From Methylobacterium sp. J-026 (GTDB lineage Bacteria; Pseudomonadota; Alphaproteobacteria; Rhizobiales; Beijerinckiaceae): a DNA stretch of 64,000 nt. Position 1 is the first letter of the stretch. Each line of letters starts with the position of its first letter. The stretch spans positions 1 to 64,000 of the forward strand of contig NZ_JAKSYC010000241.1 in the NCBI RefSeq assembly GCF_022829585.1, written 5' to 3'. Below are positions 34,132-43,424 of the stretch, one piece after another. The notes beneath the pieces are model-generated. The model was not told where the DNA came from, ran no database searches, and saw only the letters and a program-made list of their open reading frames with translations. Position numbers and translations under genes: made by a program.

Positions 34132-36204
34132 CTACTCCGCCGCGGCCAGGCGCGGCTCGGTCTCGCTGGCGGTCCAGCGGTCGGCGCGCCACGCCTTGAG
34201 GCAGGCGGCGATGCCGAACCCCGCGATGGCGACGACGAGGCCGATGAACAGGGCCGCCAGCACCGCGTCGATCCGGTCGTTGAGGATGATCTGGCTCATC
34301 TGGTCGGCGGTCTTGGCCGGGGCCAGGATCTTGCCGTCCGCGGCGGCGGCCGCGTAGCGCTCGGCATGGGCCAGGAACCCGATCTTAGGGTCGGCGGACA
34401 TGATCTTCTGCCAGCCGGCCGTGAGGGTGCACAGGCACAGCCACGCGGTCGGCAGGATGGTCACGAACGCGTAGCGCTCGCGCTTCATCTTGAAGATCAC
34501 CACGGTGCACAGCGTCAGCGCCACCGCGGCCAGCATCTGGTTCGAGATGCCGAACAGCGGCCACAGGGTGTTGATGCCACCGAGCGGGTCTGTGACCCCC
34601 TGGTACAGGAAGTAGCCCCAGGCCCCGACCGAGATGGCGGTGGCCGCGATGCTCGGCCCCCAGGACGTGGTGTTCTTGAACGACGGCACGGCGAGCGCCA
34701 CGAGATCCTGCACCATGAACCGGCAGGCCCGGGTGCCGGCATCCACGGCCGTGAGGATGAACAGGGCCTCGAACAGGATCGCGAAATGGTACCAGAAGGC
34801 CATCATCGCCTTGCCGCCGATCGCCGAGGAGATGATGTGGGCCATGCCGACCGCCAGCGTCGGCGCGCCGCCGGCCCGGGAGATGATCGTGCGCTCGCCG
34901 ACATCGGCGGCGGTCTGGGTGATGATGTCGGGCATCGTGGTAAAGCCGAGCTTGGTGACGGCGGCCGCCGCGGTCTCTGGGGTGGTGCCGACGAGGGCGG
35001 CCGGCGAATTCATGGTGAAGTACACGCCCGGGTCGATCACGCAGGCCGAGACCAGGGCCATGATCGCCACGAAGGATTCCATCAGCATGCCGCCATAGCC
35101 GATGAAGCGGGCATCGGCCTCGCTGGCGATCAGCTTCGGGGTGGTGCCCGACGCGATCAGGGCGTGGAAGCCCGAGACCGCGCCGCACGCAATGGTGATG
35201 AACAGGAACGGGAACAGGCTGCCCGCCCAGACCGGGCCGGTGCCGTCCACGAACTTGGTCACCGCCGGCATCTGCACGTGCGGCGCCACGACGGCGATGC
35301 CGAGCGCCAGACCCACGATGGTGCCGATCTTGAGGAAGGTCGACAGGTAGTCGCGCGGGGCGAGCAGCAGCCAGACCGGCAGGATCGAGGCGACGAAGCC
35401 GTAGCCGATCAGCATCCAGCAGAGCTGCGGGCCCGTGAAGGTGAAGGCCGGCCCCCAGACCGGGCTCGCCGCCACGGAGCCGCCGGCCAGGATCGCCAGC
35501 ATCAAGAGGACGAAGCCGAGGATCGAGACCTCGCCGATCCGGCCGGGGCGGAGATAGCGCGCATAGACCCCCATCAGCATGGCGATCGGGATCGTCGACA
35601 TCACCGTGAAGGTACCCCACGGGCTCTCGGCCAGCGCCTTGACGACGATCAGCGCCAGCACGGCGAGCAGGATCACCATGATCAGGAAGGTGCCGAACAG
35701 GGCGATGATGCCCGGCACGGTGCCGAGCTCGGCCCGGATCAGCTCGCCGAGCGACCGGCCGTCCCGGCGCATCGACACGAACAGGACCATGAAGTCCTGC
35801 ACGGCGCCGGCCAGCACGACGCCCGCCAGGATCCAGAGCATGCCGGGCAGGTAGCCCATCTGGGCGGCCAGCACCGGACCGACCAGCGGGCCCGCCCCCG
35901 CGATCGCCGCGAAATGATGGCCGAACAGCACGCCGCGGTTGGTGGGGACGTAGTCGAGCCCGTCATTGTGGCGCACCGCCGGGGTCACGCGCTTCGGGTC
36001 GAGGCGCATCACCTTCTCGGCGATGAACTTGGAATAGTAGCGATAGGCGATCAGATAGACGCAGACCGCGGCGACCACGATCCAGAGGGCGTTGATCGTC
36101 TCGCCCCGCTGGGTCGCCACGATCGCCAGAGCCGCGGCACCGAGCGCGCCCACCAGGGCCCAGGGCCCATGGTCGCGGAGTTGCCTGCCGAGCGCCGTAC
36201 CCAT
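34132..36204 (-). CDS. cstA: Carbon starvation protein A, pyruvate transporter
   Basis: A 690-residue membrane protein with about 16-18 hydrophobic segments. Conserved CstA features include NRGVLFGHHFAAIAGAGPLVGPVLAAQMGYLPG in the N-terminal third, LAGAVQDFMVLFVSMRRDGRSLGE, and the SGTTPKLI region. In enterobacteria CstA is a constitutive or starvation-induced pyruvate (and peptide) importer. It is followed by its partner YbdD. It diverges from a DUF3311/symporter operon across a 216-bp shared control region. Confidence 0.94.
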   Translation of the reverse strand: MGTALGRQLRDHGPWALVGALGAAALAIVATQRGETINALWIVVAAVCVYLIAYRYYSKFIAEKVMRLDPKRVTPAVRHNDGLDYVPTNRGVLFGHHFAAIAGAGPLVGPVLAAQMGYLPGMLWILAGVVLAGAVQDFMVLFVSMRRDGRSLGELIRAELGTVPGIIALFGTFLIMVILLAVLALIVVKALAESPWGTFTVMSTIPIAMLMGVYARYLRPGRIGEVSILGFVLLMLAILAGGSVAASPVWGPAFTFTGPQLCWMLIGYGFVASILPVWLLLAPRDYLSTFLKIGTIVGLALGIAVVAPHVQMPAVTKFVDGTGPVWAGSLFPFLFITIACGAVSGFHALIASGTTPKLIASEADARFIGYGGMLMESFVAIMALVSACVIDPGVYFTMNSPAALVGTTPETAAAAVTKLGFTTMPDIITQTAADVGERTIISRAGGAPTLAVGMAHIISSAIGGKAMMAFWYHFAILFEALFILTAVDAGTRACRFMVQDLVALAVPSFKNTTSWGPSIAATAISVGAWGYFLYQGVTDPLGGINTLWPLFGISNQMLAAVALTLCTVVIFKMKRERYAFVTILPTAWLCLCTLTAGWQKIMSADPKIGFLAHAERYAAAAADGKILAPAKTADQMSQIILNDRIDAVLAALFIGLVVAIAGFGIAACLKAWRADRWTASETEPRLAAAE

Positions 36205-36420
36205 GTCGTTCCTCCCAGAACGCCGCCTCGGGCTCGGGCGGCTCCGGGGAGCCGCCGGCCGGGATTCGTTGATCCCGTGCGACAGGTCCGGTTTATCCTA
36301 TCGGCCTCCCGTTGACGCAAGCGATCTGAACTGTGATGCAGCGCGTCAGACCGCACGATGACCGCCGCGTGTAACGGCGGATATCCGTCGCCGAGCCGTT
36401 TTCCTCGACCGGGCCGAACC

Positions 36421-36618
36421 ATGGAATCCCGACGCCGCTCGCCGCTGATGTGGCTCCTGCTGCTGCCCTTCCTGGGGCTCCTGTGGGTGCCGTTCTACAA
36501 CCAGCGCGATCCGATGCTGTTCGGCTTCCCGTTCTTCTATTGGTACCAGCTGGCCTGGGTGCCGCTGACCTCCCTGATCCTCTACGTCGTCTACCGGGCC
36601 GTGCGCGATGACCGCTGA
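36421..36618 (+). CDS. DUF3311 small membrane protein, symporter subunit
   Basis: A 65-residue protein with two membrane helices (LMWLLLLPFLGLLWVPFYN and FYWYQLAWVPLTSLILYVVY). DUF3311 proteins are typically encoded just before sodium-solute symporters of the MctP/YidK type and are thought to be accessory subunits. The ATG at 36421 is used; the stop lies inside the symporter gene (11-base overlap), so the two are translationally coupled. Confidence 0.88.
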   Translation: MESRRRSPLMWLLLLPFLGLLWVPFYNQRDPMLFGFPFFYWYQLAWVPLTSLILYVVYRAVRDDR

Positions 36619-38098
36619 TCTCGATATCCCGGCCCTGTCGGTCTTCCTCTTCTTCTTCGTGCTCGTGACCGTGATGGGCTTCGTCGCCGCCCGCTGGCGC
36701 CGGCCCGAGACGCTGGCCCATCTCGACGAATGGGGCCTGGGCGGGCGCAAGTTCGGCACTTGGATCACGTGGTTCCTGATCGGCGGCGACTTCTACACCG
36801 CCTATACGGTCATCGCAGTGCCGGCGCTGGTCTATGCTGTCGGCGCCTACGGGTTCTTCGCCCTGCCCTACACGATCATCGTCTACCCGTTCGTGTTCGC
36901 GGTGATGCCGGTCCTGTGGCAGGCCGCCAAGGACAAGGGCTACGTCACGGCGGGCGACGTCGTGTACGGCACCTACGGCTCGCGGGCGCTCGAACTGGCG
37001 GTCGCCGTCACGGGCGTGGTCGCTACCATGCCCTACATTGCCCTGCAGCTGATCGGCATGGAGGTGGCGATCAAGGCGCTGGGCCTGCACGGCGAGATCC
37101 CGCTGATCCTCGCCTTCCTGGTGCTGGCCTTCTACACCTACTCGTCGGGCCTGCGGGCCCCGGCGCTGATCGCCTTCGTCAAGGACATCATGATCTACGT
37201 CGTGGTGCTGGTGGCGGTGGCGATCGTGCCGTCGAAGCTCGGCGGCTACGCCGCGGTGTTCGACGCGGCCGACGCCGCCTTCAAGGCCAAGGGCTCGGGC
37301 GGCACGCTGCTCAGCCCGGCGCAGATCCTGCCCTACGCCTCCCTGGCGCTCGGCTCGGCGCTCGCCGCCTTCATGTACCCGCACACGCTGACCGGCATCT
37401 TCGCCTCCTCGGGCGGCAACACGATCCGCAAGAACGCGGTGCTGCTGCCGGCCTACACGCTGCTCCTCGGGCTGCTGGCGATGCTCGGCTACATGGGCCA
37501 CGCCGCCGGCATCAAGGTGGCGAGCAACAACGATGTGGTGCCGGTCCTGTTCAAGACCCTGTTCCCGGGCTGGTTCGCGGGCTTCGCCTTCGCGGCCATC
37601 GCCATCGGCGCCCTGGTGCCGGCGGCGGTGATGTCGATCGGCGCCGCCAACCTGTTCTCGCGCAACGTCTGGAAGGCCTACGTCAACCCGAACGTGACCC
37701 CGTCCGGCGAGGCCCAGGTCGCCAAGATCACCTCGATGCTGGTCAAGATCGGCGCCCTGGTGGCGATCCTGGTCCTGCCGACGCAGTTCGCCCTCGATCT
37801 GCAATTGCTCGGCGGCCTGTGGATCCTGCAGACCCTGCCGGCCCTGGTCTTCGGCCTTTACATGTCGTGGTTCCGGGCGCTGGCCCTGCTCGCCGGCTGG
37901 GCGGTGGGCTTCGTCGCCGGCAGCGCCATCGCGTGGTCGGACGGGCTGAAGCCCCTGCACACCCTGACCTTCGGCGACGCGAAGCTCACGCTCTATACCG
38001 GGCTCCTGGCGCTCGCCGTGAACATCGTGGTGGCTGTCATCGTCAACGCGGCGCTGACCCTCGGGGGCCGGAACCCGGCCGTCGCCGCCGGCCGCTGA
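36608..38098 (+). CDS. Sodium:solute symporter (monocarboxylate-type, MctP-like)
   Basis: A 496-residue member of the SSS family with about 13 helices. The family start PALSVFLFFFVLVTVMGFVAARW and the WGLGGRKFGTWITWFLIGGDFYTAYT block are clear. In Rhizobium the MctP protein, likewise with a DUF3311 partner, takes up lactate, pyruvate and other monocarboxylates; the substrate here is inferred from that arrangement and from its divergence from cstA. The next gene, a hydroxyacid dehydrogenase, starts 53 bp later and may be co-expressed. Confidence 0.9.
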   Translation: MTADLDIPALSVFLFFFVLVTVMGFVAARWRRPETLAHLDEWGLGGRKFGTWITWFLIGGDFYTAYTVIAVPALVYAVGAYGFFALPYTIIVYPFVFAVMPVLWQAAKDKGYVTAGDVVYGTYGSRALELAVAVTGVVATMPYIALQLIGMEVAIKALGLHGEIPLILAFLVLAFYTYSSGLRAPALIAFVKDIMIYVVVLVAVAIVPSKLGGYAAVFDAADAAFKAKGSGGTLLSPAQILPYASLALGSALAAFMYPHTLTGIFASSGGNTIRKNAVLLPAYTLLLGLLAMLGYMGHAAGIKVASNNDVVPVLFKTLFPGWFAGFAFAAIAIGALVPAAVMSIGAANLFSRNVWKAYVNPNVTPSGEAQVAKITSMLVKIGALVAILVLPTQFALDLQLLGGLWILQTLPALVFGLYMSWFRALALLAGWAVGFVAGSAIAWSDGLKPLHTLTFGDAKLTLYTGLLALAVNIVVAVIVNAALTLGGRNPAVAAGR

Positions 38099-38151
38099 GC
38101 CACCGTTCGGGATCGCGCCGGAGCGATCCGGCGGACGTTGAGGAGAGCACA

Positions 38152-39021
38152 ATGGCGAAGGTCGCATTCCTGGGCCTCGGCGTGATGGGCGGCCCGATGG
38201 CCGGCCACCTCGCCAAAAAGGGTGGCCACGACGTCACCGTCTACAACCGCACGACCCCCAAGGCGGAGGCCTGGGTGAAGACCTATGGCGGCGCCTCCGC
38301 GGCCACGCCCCGGGAAGCCGTCGCGGGCGCCGAGATCGTGTTCGCCTGCGTGGGCAACGACGACGACCTGCGCAGCGTCGTGCTGGGCGGTGACGGCGCG
38401 CTCGCCGGCATGAAGCCCGGCGCGATCTTCGTCGACCACACCACGGCCTCGGCCGAGGTCGCCCGGGAACTCGCCGCCGCCGCCGAGGCCAAGGGGGTGG
38501 GCTTCATCGACGCGCCCGTCTCCGGTGGCCAGGCCGGCGCCGAGAACGGCGTGCTCACCGTGATGTGCGGCGGCGCGCCGGCGACCTACGCCAAGGTCGA
38601 GGGGGCGATCGGCGCCTTCGCCCGGGCCTGCCGGCTGATGGGCCCGGTGGGCTCCGGCCAGCTCACCAAGATGGTCAACCAGATCTGCATCGCCGGCCTG
38701 GTCCAGGGCCTGTCCGAGGGCGTCCACTTCGCCAAGCGCGCCGGCCTCGACGTCGAGGCGGTGCTCGACGTGATCTCCAAGGGGGCCGCCGGCTCCTGGC
38801 AGATGGAGAACCGCGGCAAGACCATGAATCAGGGCCAGTTCGAGTTCGGCTTCGCGGTCGACTGGATGCGCAAGGATCTCGGCATCCTGCTCGACGAGGC
38901 CCGCCGCAACGGCGCCAAGCTCCCGGTCTCGGCGCTCGTCGACCAGTTCTACGCCGAGGTGCAATCCATGGGCGGCAACCGCTGGGACACGTCGAGCCTG
39001 GTGGCCCGGCTGGAGCGCTGA
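38152..39021 (+). CDS. NAD(P)-dependent beta-hydroxyacid dehydrogenase (3-hydroxyisobutyrate dehydrogenase family)
   Basis: A 289-residue dehydrogenase. The nucleotide-binding start is VAFLGLGVMGGPMAGHLAKKG. The substrate signature is FIDAPVSGGQAGAENGVLTVMCGG, and the catalytic Lys is in GSGQLTKMVNQICIAGLVQGLSEG. These fit the HIBADH/tartronate semialdehyde reductase/GLYR group. ATG at 38152 has GAGGAGA just upstream. Tartronate semialdehyde or 3-hydroxyisobutyrate are likely substrates, but the exact one cannot be told. Confidence 0.92.
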   Translation: MAKVAFLGLGVMGGPMAGHLAKKGGHDVTVYNRTTPKAEAWVKTYGGASAATPREAVAGAEIVFACVGNDDDLRSVVLGGDGALAGMKPGAIFVDHTTASAEVARELAAAAEAKGVGFIDAPVSGGQAGAENGVLTVMCGGAPATYAKVEGAIGAFARACRLMGPVGSGQLTKMVNQICIAGLVQGLSEGVHFAKRAGLDVEAVLDVISKGAAGSWQMENRGKTMNQGQFEFGFAVDWMRKDLGILLDEARRNGAKLPVSALVDQFYAEVQSMGGNRWDTSSLVARLER

Positions 39022-39061
39022 GCGCTCTTTTCGCGCGTTGCGAAACCGGCCCCCGCTGCGT

Positions 39062-39252
39062 CTCCCTCTCCCCTCTGCGGGAGAGGGTGGCCCGCGAAGC
39101 GGGTCGGGAGAGGGGAGCGACGGCGCAGAACAAAGCTCTGCCCCTCATGAAAGGCGCGCCTTTTCCGGAGCCCGCGCTCCCCTCTCCCGACCCCTGCTGA
39201 CGCAGAGGGCACTCATTGGGCCACCCTCCCCCGCAAAGGGGGGAGGGAGGGA
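39062..39252. repeat. Dispersed intergenic repeat, copy B (palindromic)
   Basis: The second copy of the element at 1-200, lying between the dehydrogenase and miaA genes. It is itself a long imperfect palindrome: the left arm CTGCGGGAGAGGGTGGCCC pairs with the right arm GGGCCACCCTCCCCCGCA, and CGGGAGAGGGGAGCG pairs with CGCTCCCCTCTCCCG. The gap 39022-39262 contains nothing else that I can support. Confidence 0.85.
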
Positions 39253-39262
39253 TGCGGTAAGC

Positions 39263-40177
39263 TCACAGTTCGCTCTGAGCCGCCTCCGGATCCATCCACC
39301 GCCAGCCCTCCCCCATCTGGTGGCGAAACCACGTGAACTGGCGCTTGGCGTAGGCACGCGTATCCGCCTGCCCCCGGACGATCGCCGCCTCCAGATCGAT
39401 CGCCCCGTCGAGATGGGCGATCAGGCCCGGCACGCCATGGGCGCGCATCACCGGCAGCATCGGATCGAGCCTTCGCGACCGCAGGCGGGCGACCTCGTCC
39501 AGCGCGCCCTCCGCGATCATTGCCCGGAAGCGGGCGTCGATTCGGGCGCGCAGCACCGCGCGATCGGGCGCCAGGAAGATTTTTTTGAGACTCCAGCCGG
39601 CCAGGGGGCCGGGCACCGGGTCGCCGTAGAAGCTGGCGATCGGCCGGCCGGTGGCAGAAAAGATCTCCAGGGCGCGCATCACCCGCATCCGGTCGCTCGG
39701 GCGCAGGCGGGCGGCACCCTCGGGGTCGTGCCGGGCGAGGTCGGCGTGCAGCGCCTCGGTGGGGCGCCCCTCGGCCTCCTCCCGCACCCGCGCGCGCACC
39801 GCCTCGGGCACGGGCGGCAGCTCCGAAAAGCCCTGCTCCAGCGCCCGGAAGTACAGGCCGGTGCCGCCGACGAAGACCGGCAACCGCCCGTCGAGCGCCG
39901 CGAGCAGCGCCGCCGCGTCGCGGGAAAAGTGCCCCACGGAATAGTTCACCGCCCCGTCGACATGGCCGTAGAGGTGGTGGGGCACCCGGGCGGCCTCGTC
40001 CGGGTCGGGCCGGGCGGTGAGGCGGCGCAGGTCCGCGTAGACCTGCATGGAATCGGTGTTGATCACCACGCCGCCGTGGCGCAGCGCCAGCCGGGCGGCC
40101 AGGGCCGACTTGCCCGAGGCGGTGGGCCCTGCGATGAGGATCGCCGCCGGGCGCCCCCCGTCCCCCCGGTTTGGCAA
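39263..40177 (-). CDS. miaA: tRNA dimethylallyltransferase
   Basis: MiaA adds a dimethylallyl group to A37 of tRNAs that read UNN codons. The P-loop is [15 protein letters not shown], followed by [20 protein letters not shown] (substrate loop) and the [10 protein letters not shown] segment. A TTG start at 40177 is chosen because GGAGG lies six bases upstream; the alternative ATG at 40216 would overlap serB. From 40177 the protein has 304 residues, normal for the family. It starts head to head with serB, 14 bp apart. Confidence 0.93.
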   Translation of the reverse strand: MPNRGDGGRPAAILIAGPTASGKSALAARLALRHGGVVINTDSMQVYADLRRLTARPDPDEAARVPHHLYGHVDGAVNYSVGHFSRDAAALLAALDGRLPVFVGGTGLYFRALEQGFSELPPVPEAVRARVREEAEGRPTEALHADLARHDPEGAARLRPSDRMRVMRALEIFSATGRPIASFYGDPVPGPLAGWSLKKIFLAPDRAVLRARIDARFRAMIAEGALDEVARLRSRRLDPMLPVMRAHGVPGLIAHLDGAIDLEAAIVRGQADTRAYAKRQFTWFRHQMGEGWRWMDPEAAQSEL

Positions 40178-40191
40178 GGCGAACCTCCACG

Positions 40192-41085
40192 ATGCTGGTC
40201 GCGGTCCTGATAGCAAACCCGGATCGGCCGTCCATCACCGACGCGGTCCTGGCCGAGACGCGCGCCGTGCTGTGGACGGAGCACCAGCCCCGGATCCTGC
40301 ACGGGGAGGTCGCGGCCGAGATCCTGGTCCCGGCCGAGCCCGCCGCGGCCGCGTCCCTCACGGAGCGGCTGCGGACGGCGTTCGCGGGGGAGCCGATCGA
40401 CCTCGCCGTGCTGCCCGCCGACGCGCACCGCCGCAAGCGCCTGTTCCTGGCCGACATGGACTCGACCATGATCGAGCAGGAATGCATCGACGAACTCGCA
40501 GGCACCCTCGGCCTCAAGGACCACGTGGCCGCGATCACCGAGCGGGCGATGCGCGGCGAGATCGCCTTCGAGCCGGCCCTGCGCGAGCGCGTGGCGCTCC
40601 TGAAGGATATCCCGGTCGCGGCGGTGGACGGTCTGATCGCCGATCAGCTCAGCCTGACCCCGGGCGGCCCGACGCTGGTGCGGACGATGCGGGCGCACGG
40701 CGCCCGGACCTGCCTGGTCTCGGGGGGCTTCACCCTGTTCACCGGCCCGATCGCCGGGATGATCGGGTTCGAGGCGCACCGGGCCAACGTGCTCGGCGTC
40801 GCTGACGGGCGCCTCACCGGCACGGTCGAGGACCCGATCGTCGGCAAGGCCGAGAAGCGCGCGGCGCTGATCGAACTGCGCGACGCCCTCGGGCTCGGCC
40901 CCGCCGAGACCTTGGCGGTCGGCGACGGCGCCAACGATCTCGACATGCTGGCGGAAGCCGGCCTCGGTGTCGCCTTCCGGGCCAAGCCCGCGGTCGCGGC
41001 CGCCGCCCGGGTCCGGATCGAGCATGGCGACCTCACCGCGCTGCTGTACCTGCAGGGGTATGGGGCGGCCGAGTTCGTGGCGTGA
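40192..41085 (+). CDS. serB: Phosphoserine phosphatase
   Basis: SerB catalyses the last step of serine synthesis. The 297-residue HAD protein has motif [20 protein letters not shown], motif II LVSGGF, and motif [22 protein letters not shown]. The N-terminal 80 residues form a degenerate ACT-like region. ATG at 40192 is chosen because the segment from 40171 would overlap the miaA start. The gene order serB-miaA-degP is typical of Hyphomicrobiales. In a methylotroph, serine also feeds the serine cycle, but that is inference. Confidence 0.94.
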   Translation: MLVAVLIANPDRPSITDAVLAETRAVLWTEHQPRILHGEVAAEILVPAEPAAAASLTERLRTAFAGEPIDLAVLPADAHRRKRLFLADMDSTMIEQECIDELAGTLGLKDHVAAITERAMRGEIAFEPALRERVALLKDIPVAAVDGLIADQLSLTPGGPTLVRTMRAHGARTCLVSGGFTLFTGPIAGMIGFEAHRANVLGVADGRLTGTVEDPIVGKAEKRAALIELRDALGLGPAETLAVGDGANDLDMLAEAGLGVAFRAKPAVAAAARVRIEHGDLTALLYLQGYGAAEFVA

Positions 41086-41089
41086 GGGG

Positions 41090-41533
41090 TCAGTGGATGA
41101 GGATCCGGGCGAGCGTGACGACGGCACCCAGGAGAGCCACCGTCTGAAAGCCGATCGCACCGAAGATCCAGCGCACCATCTCCACCTTGGCAGAGGCAAT
41201 CGCGCCTTTCGTCGTTTCGATATCCGCCTTCATCTCGAGGCCGAGAGCCTTGATATCGGCTTTGGTGGAAACGCGGAGATTCTCGCTATCCGCCTGCGTC
41301 GTTAGCCGCAGAGCCTCGATATCGGCGCGGGTCTGGATCTTCAGCGCTTCGATATCGCCGCGAACGGCCTGGATTTCAGCCTGAACGTCGCGGATGTCAG
41401 CCTTCGTCGCGAGGGTTCCGTCAAAGACATCGACCAGCGCATCCGCCAAGCCCTCGGCCTGCTCGGGTGACAGCTTCGCCTTCTCGCGCAGGGCGCGGGC
41501 GAACTTCAGGGTGTCGAAGGCGACGGCCGTCAT
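41090..41533 (-). CDS. DUF1640-like coiled-coil protein with C-terminal membrane anchor
   Basis: A 147-residue protein with an N-terminal globular piece (AVAFDTLKFARALREKAKLSPEQAEGLADAL), a long coiled coil made of near-repeats (TKADI, QTRADIEALRL, VSTKADIKALGLEMKADIE) and one C-terminal helix (WIFGAIGFQTVALLGAVVTL). This is the CCDC90/DUF1640 architecture, found in bacteria and mitochondria; in mitochondria the relative MCUR1 is an inner-membrane factor. Its stop is four bases from the end of serB on the opposite strand. Confidence 0.85.
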   Translation of the reverse strand: MTAVAFDTLKFARALREKAKLSPEQAEGLADALVDVFDGTLATKADIRDVQAEIQAVRGDIEALKIQTRADIEALRLTTQADSENLRVSTKADIKALGLEMKADIETTKGAIASAKVEMVRWIFGAIGFQTVALLGAVVTLARILIH

Positions 41534-41621
41534 GGGGTTCGAGAGAGCTCGAGCCGGATCGACTCACGTCCCCAGTGTGCTGCACGGATCCGCCGGGTCA
41601 ATGCGGCCTCCCAGCTCCTGT

Positions 41622-41793
41622 CGAACCGCTTCGCGGCGCATCCCGTGCTGGGTCCCGGATCAGGTTCCGCTTCGCTCCACCTGTCCGGGAAAGGGGGGCG
41701 GGGCAAGATGAAACGTCAGGCCCTTTCCCGGGCGCATGCAGCGCCAGCGGAATGCGACCCGGGACCCAGCGCAAGACTTGCCGCGAAGCGGCT
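41622..41793. repeat. Long palindromic intergenic repeat (about 172 bp)
   Basis: The arms of about 75 bp include CCGCTTCGCGG (left) with CCGCGAAGCGG (right), GCTGGGTCCCGG with CCGGGACCCAGC, and TCCGGGAAAGGG with CCCTTTCCCGGG. The loop is about 25 bp. It fills most of the gap between the DUF1640 gene and degP. No frame within it is credible as a gene. Confidence 0.85.
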
Positions 41794-41821
41794 CTCCCTG
41801 AAGGCGCCCAGCCTTGTCCCG

Positions 41822-41866
41822 AAAACGCGAAGGCCGCCGCATCCTTTCGGAGCGACGGCCTTCGGC
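41822..41866 (-). terminator. Terminator of the hflK-hflC-degP transcript
   Basis: On the minus strand CGAAGGCCG and CGGCCTTCG pair over 9 bp around CGCTCCGAAAGGATGCGG-type sequence, followed by CGTTTTCG. It lies 20 bases after the degP stop and is a good intrinsic terminator for the leftward transcript. Confidence 0.75.
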
Positions 41867-41885
41867 CTCTCGATGCGGAGCCGAT

Positions 41886-43424
41886 TTACTCGAGCCCGAC
41901 CGCCACGAACCGCACGTCGCCGGTGGCGCTGGCCACGAGGAGCAGCACCGACTTGCGCCCGTCCTTCTTGAGGGCGTCGATCCGCTTCGTCACATCCGCC
42001 GGGGTATTCACCGATTCCTGGCCGACCTCGACGATCACCTCGCCGGGCTGGATCCGCTTGTCGGCCGCCGTCGAGTTCGGATCGACGCGGGTGACGACCA
42101 CGCCCTTCACGGTGTCCTTGATGGCGTATTTCTTCCGCAGGTCGTCGGTCATGCCGGACAGGTTGAGCCCGAGCGCCTGACGGGTCGCGCTCTCGGGCTC
42201 CGGCTGGCGCAGATTGGCGAGCTGCGGCTTGTCGCTGTCCTCCAGGCGGCCGAGGGTGACGGGCTTGGTCACCTCCTCGCCCTTGCGCACCACCACCACG
42301 TCGACCTTCTGGCCCACGGGGGTCGAGGCGACGATCCGCGGCAGGTCGCCCGAGGCCTTCACGGGGGCGCCGTTGAACTTCACGATCACGTCGCCGACGT
42401 CGATCCCGGCGGTCTTGGCCGGGCCCTTCTCGTCGACGCCGGCCACGAGGGCGCCCCGGGCACCGCCCTTGAGATTGAGCGCCTCGGCGGTGGTGTCGTC
42501 GACGTTCTGGATGCGCACGCCGAGCCAGCCGCGCCGGACCTCGCCGAAGTCGCGCAGCTGGTCGATCACGGGCTTGGCCGTGTCCGACGGGACCGCGAAG
42601 CCGATGCCCACCGAGCCGCCGGTGGGCGACAGGATCGCCGTGTTGATGCCGATCACCTCGCCGTCCATGTTGAACAGCGGACCACCGGAATTGCCCTTGT
42701 TGATCGCCGCGTCGGTCTGGATGTAGTTGTCGTAGGGACCGGACTCGATGTTCCGGCCGCGCGCCGAGACGATGCCGGCCGAGACCGAGCCGCCGAGCCC
42801 GAACGGGTTGCCGATGGCGATGACCCAGTCGCCGGGCCGCATCGTGTCGGAATTGCCGAACGGCACCGCCTTCAACGGATGATCGGCCGGAGGCTTCACC
42901 CGCAGCACCGCGAGGTCGATCTTCGAATCCTTGCCGACGATCTCGGCCTTCAGCTTGGTGCCGTCGTGCAGGATGACCTGGATGTCGTTGGCATCGCCGA
43001 TGACGTGGTTGTTGGTCACCACGATCCCGGACGCGTCGATGATGAAGCCCGAGCCGAGGGAGTTCGACTTGCGCTGCTGACGCGGCGCGTCGTTGTCGCC
43101 GCGCTCGCCGCCCTTGCCGCCGCGGCGGTTGAAGAACTCCTCGAACAGGTCCTCGAACGGGGTGCCCGGGGGCACCTGCGGCATGGCGCGCCCGCCCCGG
43201 GCCTCGACCGTGGTGGAGGCGGAGATGTTCACCACCGCGTCGGTCACCTGATCGGCGAGGTCGGCCAGCGAGGCCGGCCCCTTGGCGAAGGCCGGGCGCG
43301 GCACGGCGGCGCTCGCCACCGAGGCTCCGAACAGGACAGCCGCCACGAGGGCGCGGGTGCGGGAGCGGGGCTGCGCCTTCGCGCGGCCGAAGGGCGCCAC
43401 GGGGGCGCGCGCGACGGGGTGCAT
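41886..43424 (-). CDS. degP: Periplasmic serine endoprotease, DegP/HtrA family
   Basis: A 512-residue periplasmic protease and chaperone. A signal peptide (ALVAAVLFGASVASAAVPRPAFA) is followed by a trypsin-like domain with catalytic His in IVVTNNHVIGDAND, Asp in SKIDLAVLRV and Ser in NKGNSGGPLFNMDG. Two PDZ domains follow (LGVRIQNVDDTTAEALNL and VKGVVVTRVDPNSTAADKRI). ATG at 43424 has AGAGG upstream; a TTG at 43439 is less likely. It lies downstream of hflK and hflC, a common arrangement for membrane quality control. Confidence 0.95.
   Translation of the reverse strand: MHPVARAPVAPFGRAKAQPRSRTRALVAAVLFGASVASAAVPRPAFAKGPASLADLADQVTDAVVNISASTTVEARGGRAMPQVPPGTPFEDLFEEFFNRRGGKGGERGDNDAPRQQRKSNSLGSGFIIDASGIVVTNNHVIGDANDIQVILHDGTKLKAEIVGKDSKIDLAVLRVKPPADHPLKAVPFGNSDTMRPGDWVIAIGNPFGLGGSVSAGIVSARGRNIESGPYDNYIQTDAAINKGNSGGPLFNMDGEVIGINTAILSPTGGSVGIGFAVPSDTAKPVIDQLRDFGEVRRGWLGVRIQNVDDTTAEALNLKGGARGALVAGVDEKGPAKTAGIDVGDVIVKFNGAPVKASGDLPRIVASTPVGQKVDVVVVRKGEEVTKPVTLGRLEDSDKPQLANLRQPEPESATRQALGLNLSGMTDDLRKKYAIKDTVKGVVVTRVDPNSTAADKRIQPGEVIVEVGQESVNTPADVTKRIDALKKDGRKSVLLLVASATGDVRFVAVGLE

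Noticed and set aside
33772-34357. Plus-strand frames at 33772-34125 and 33836-34357
   Set aside because: They are antisense to brnT, ybdD and cstA and have no ribosome-binding site or recognisable domain.
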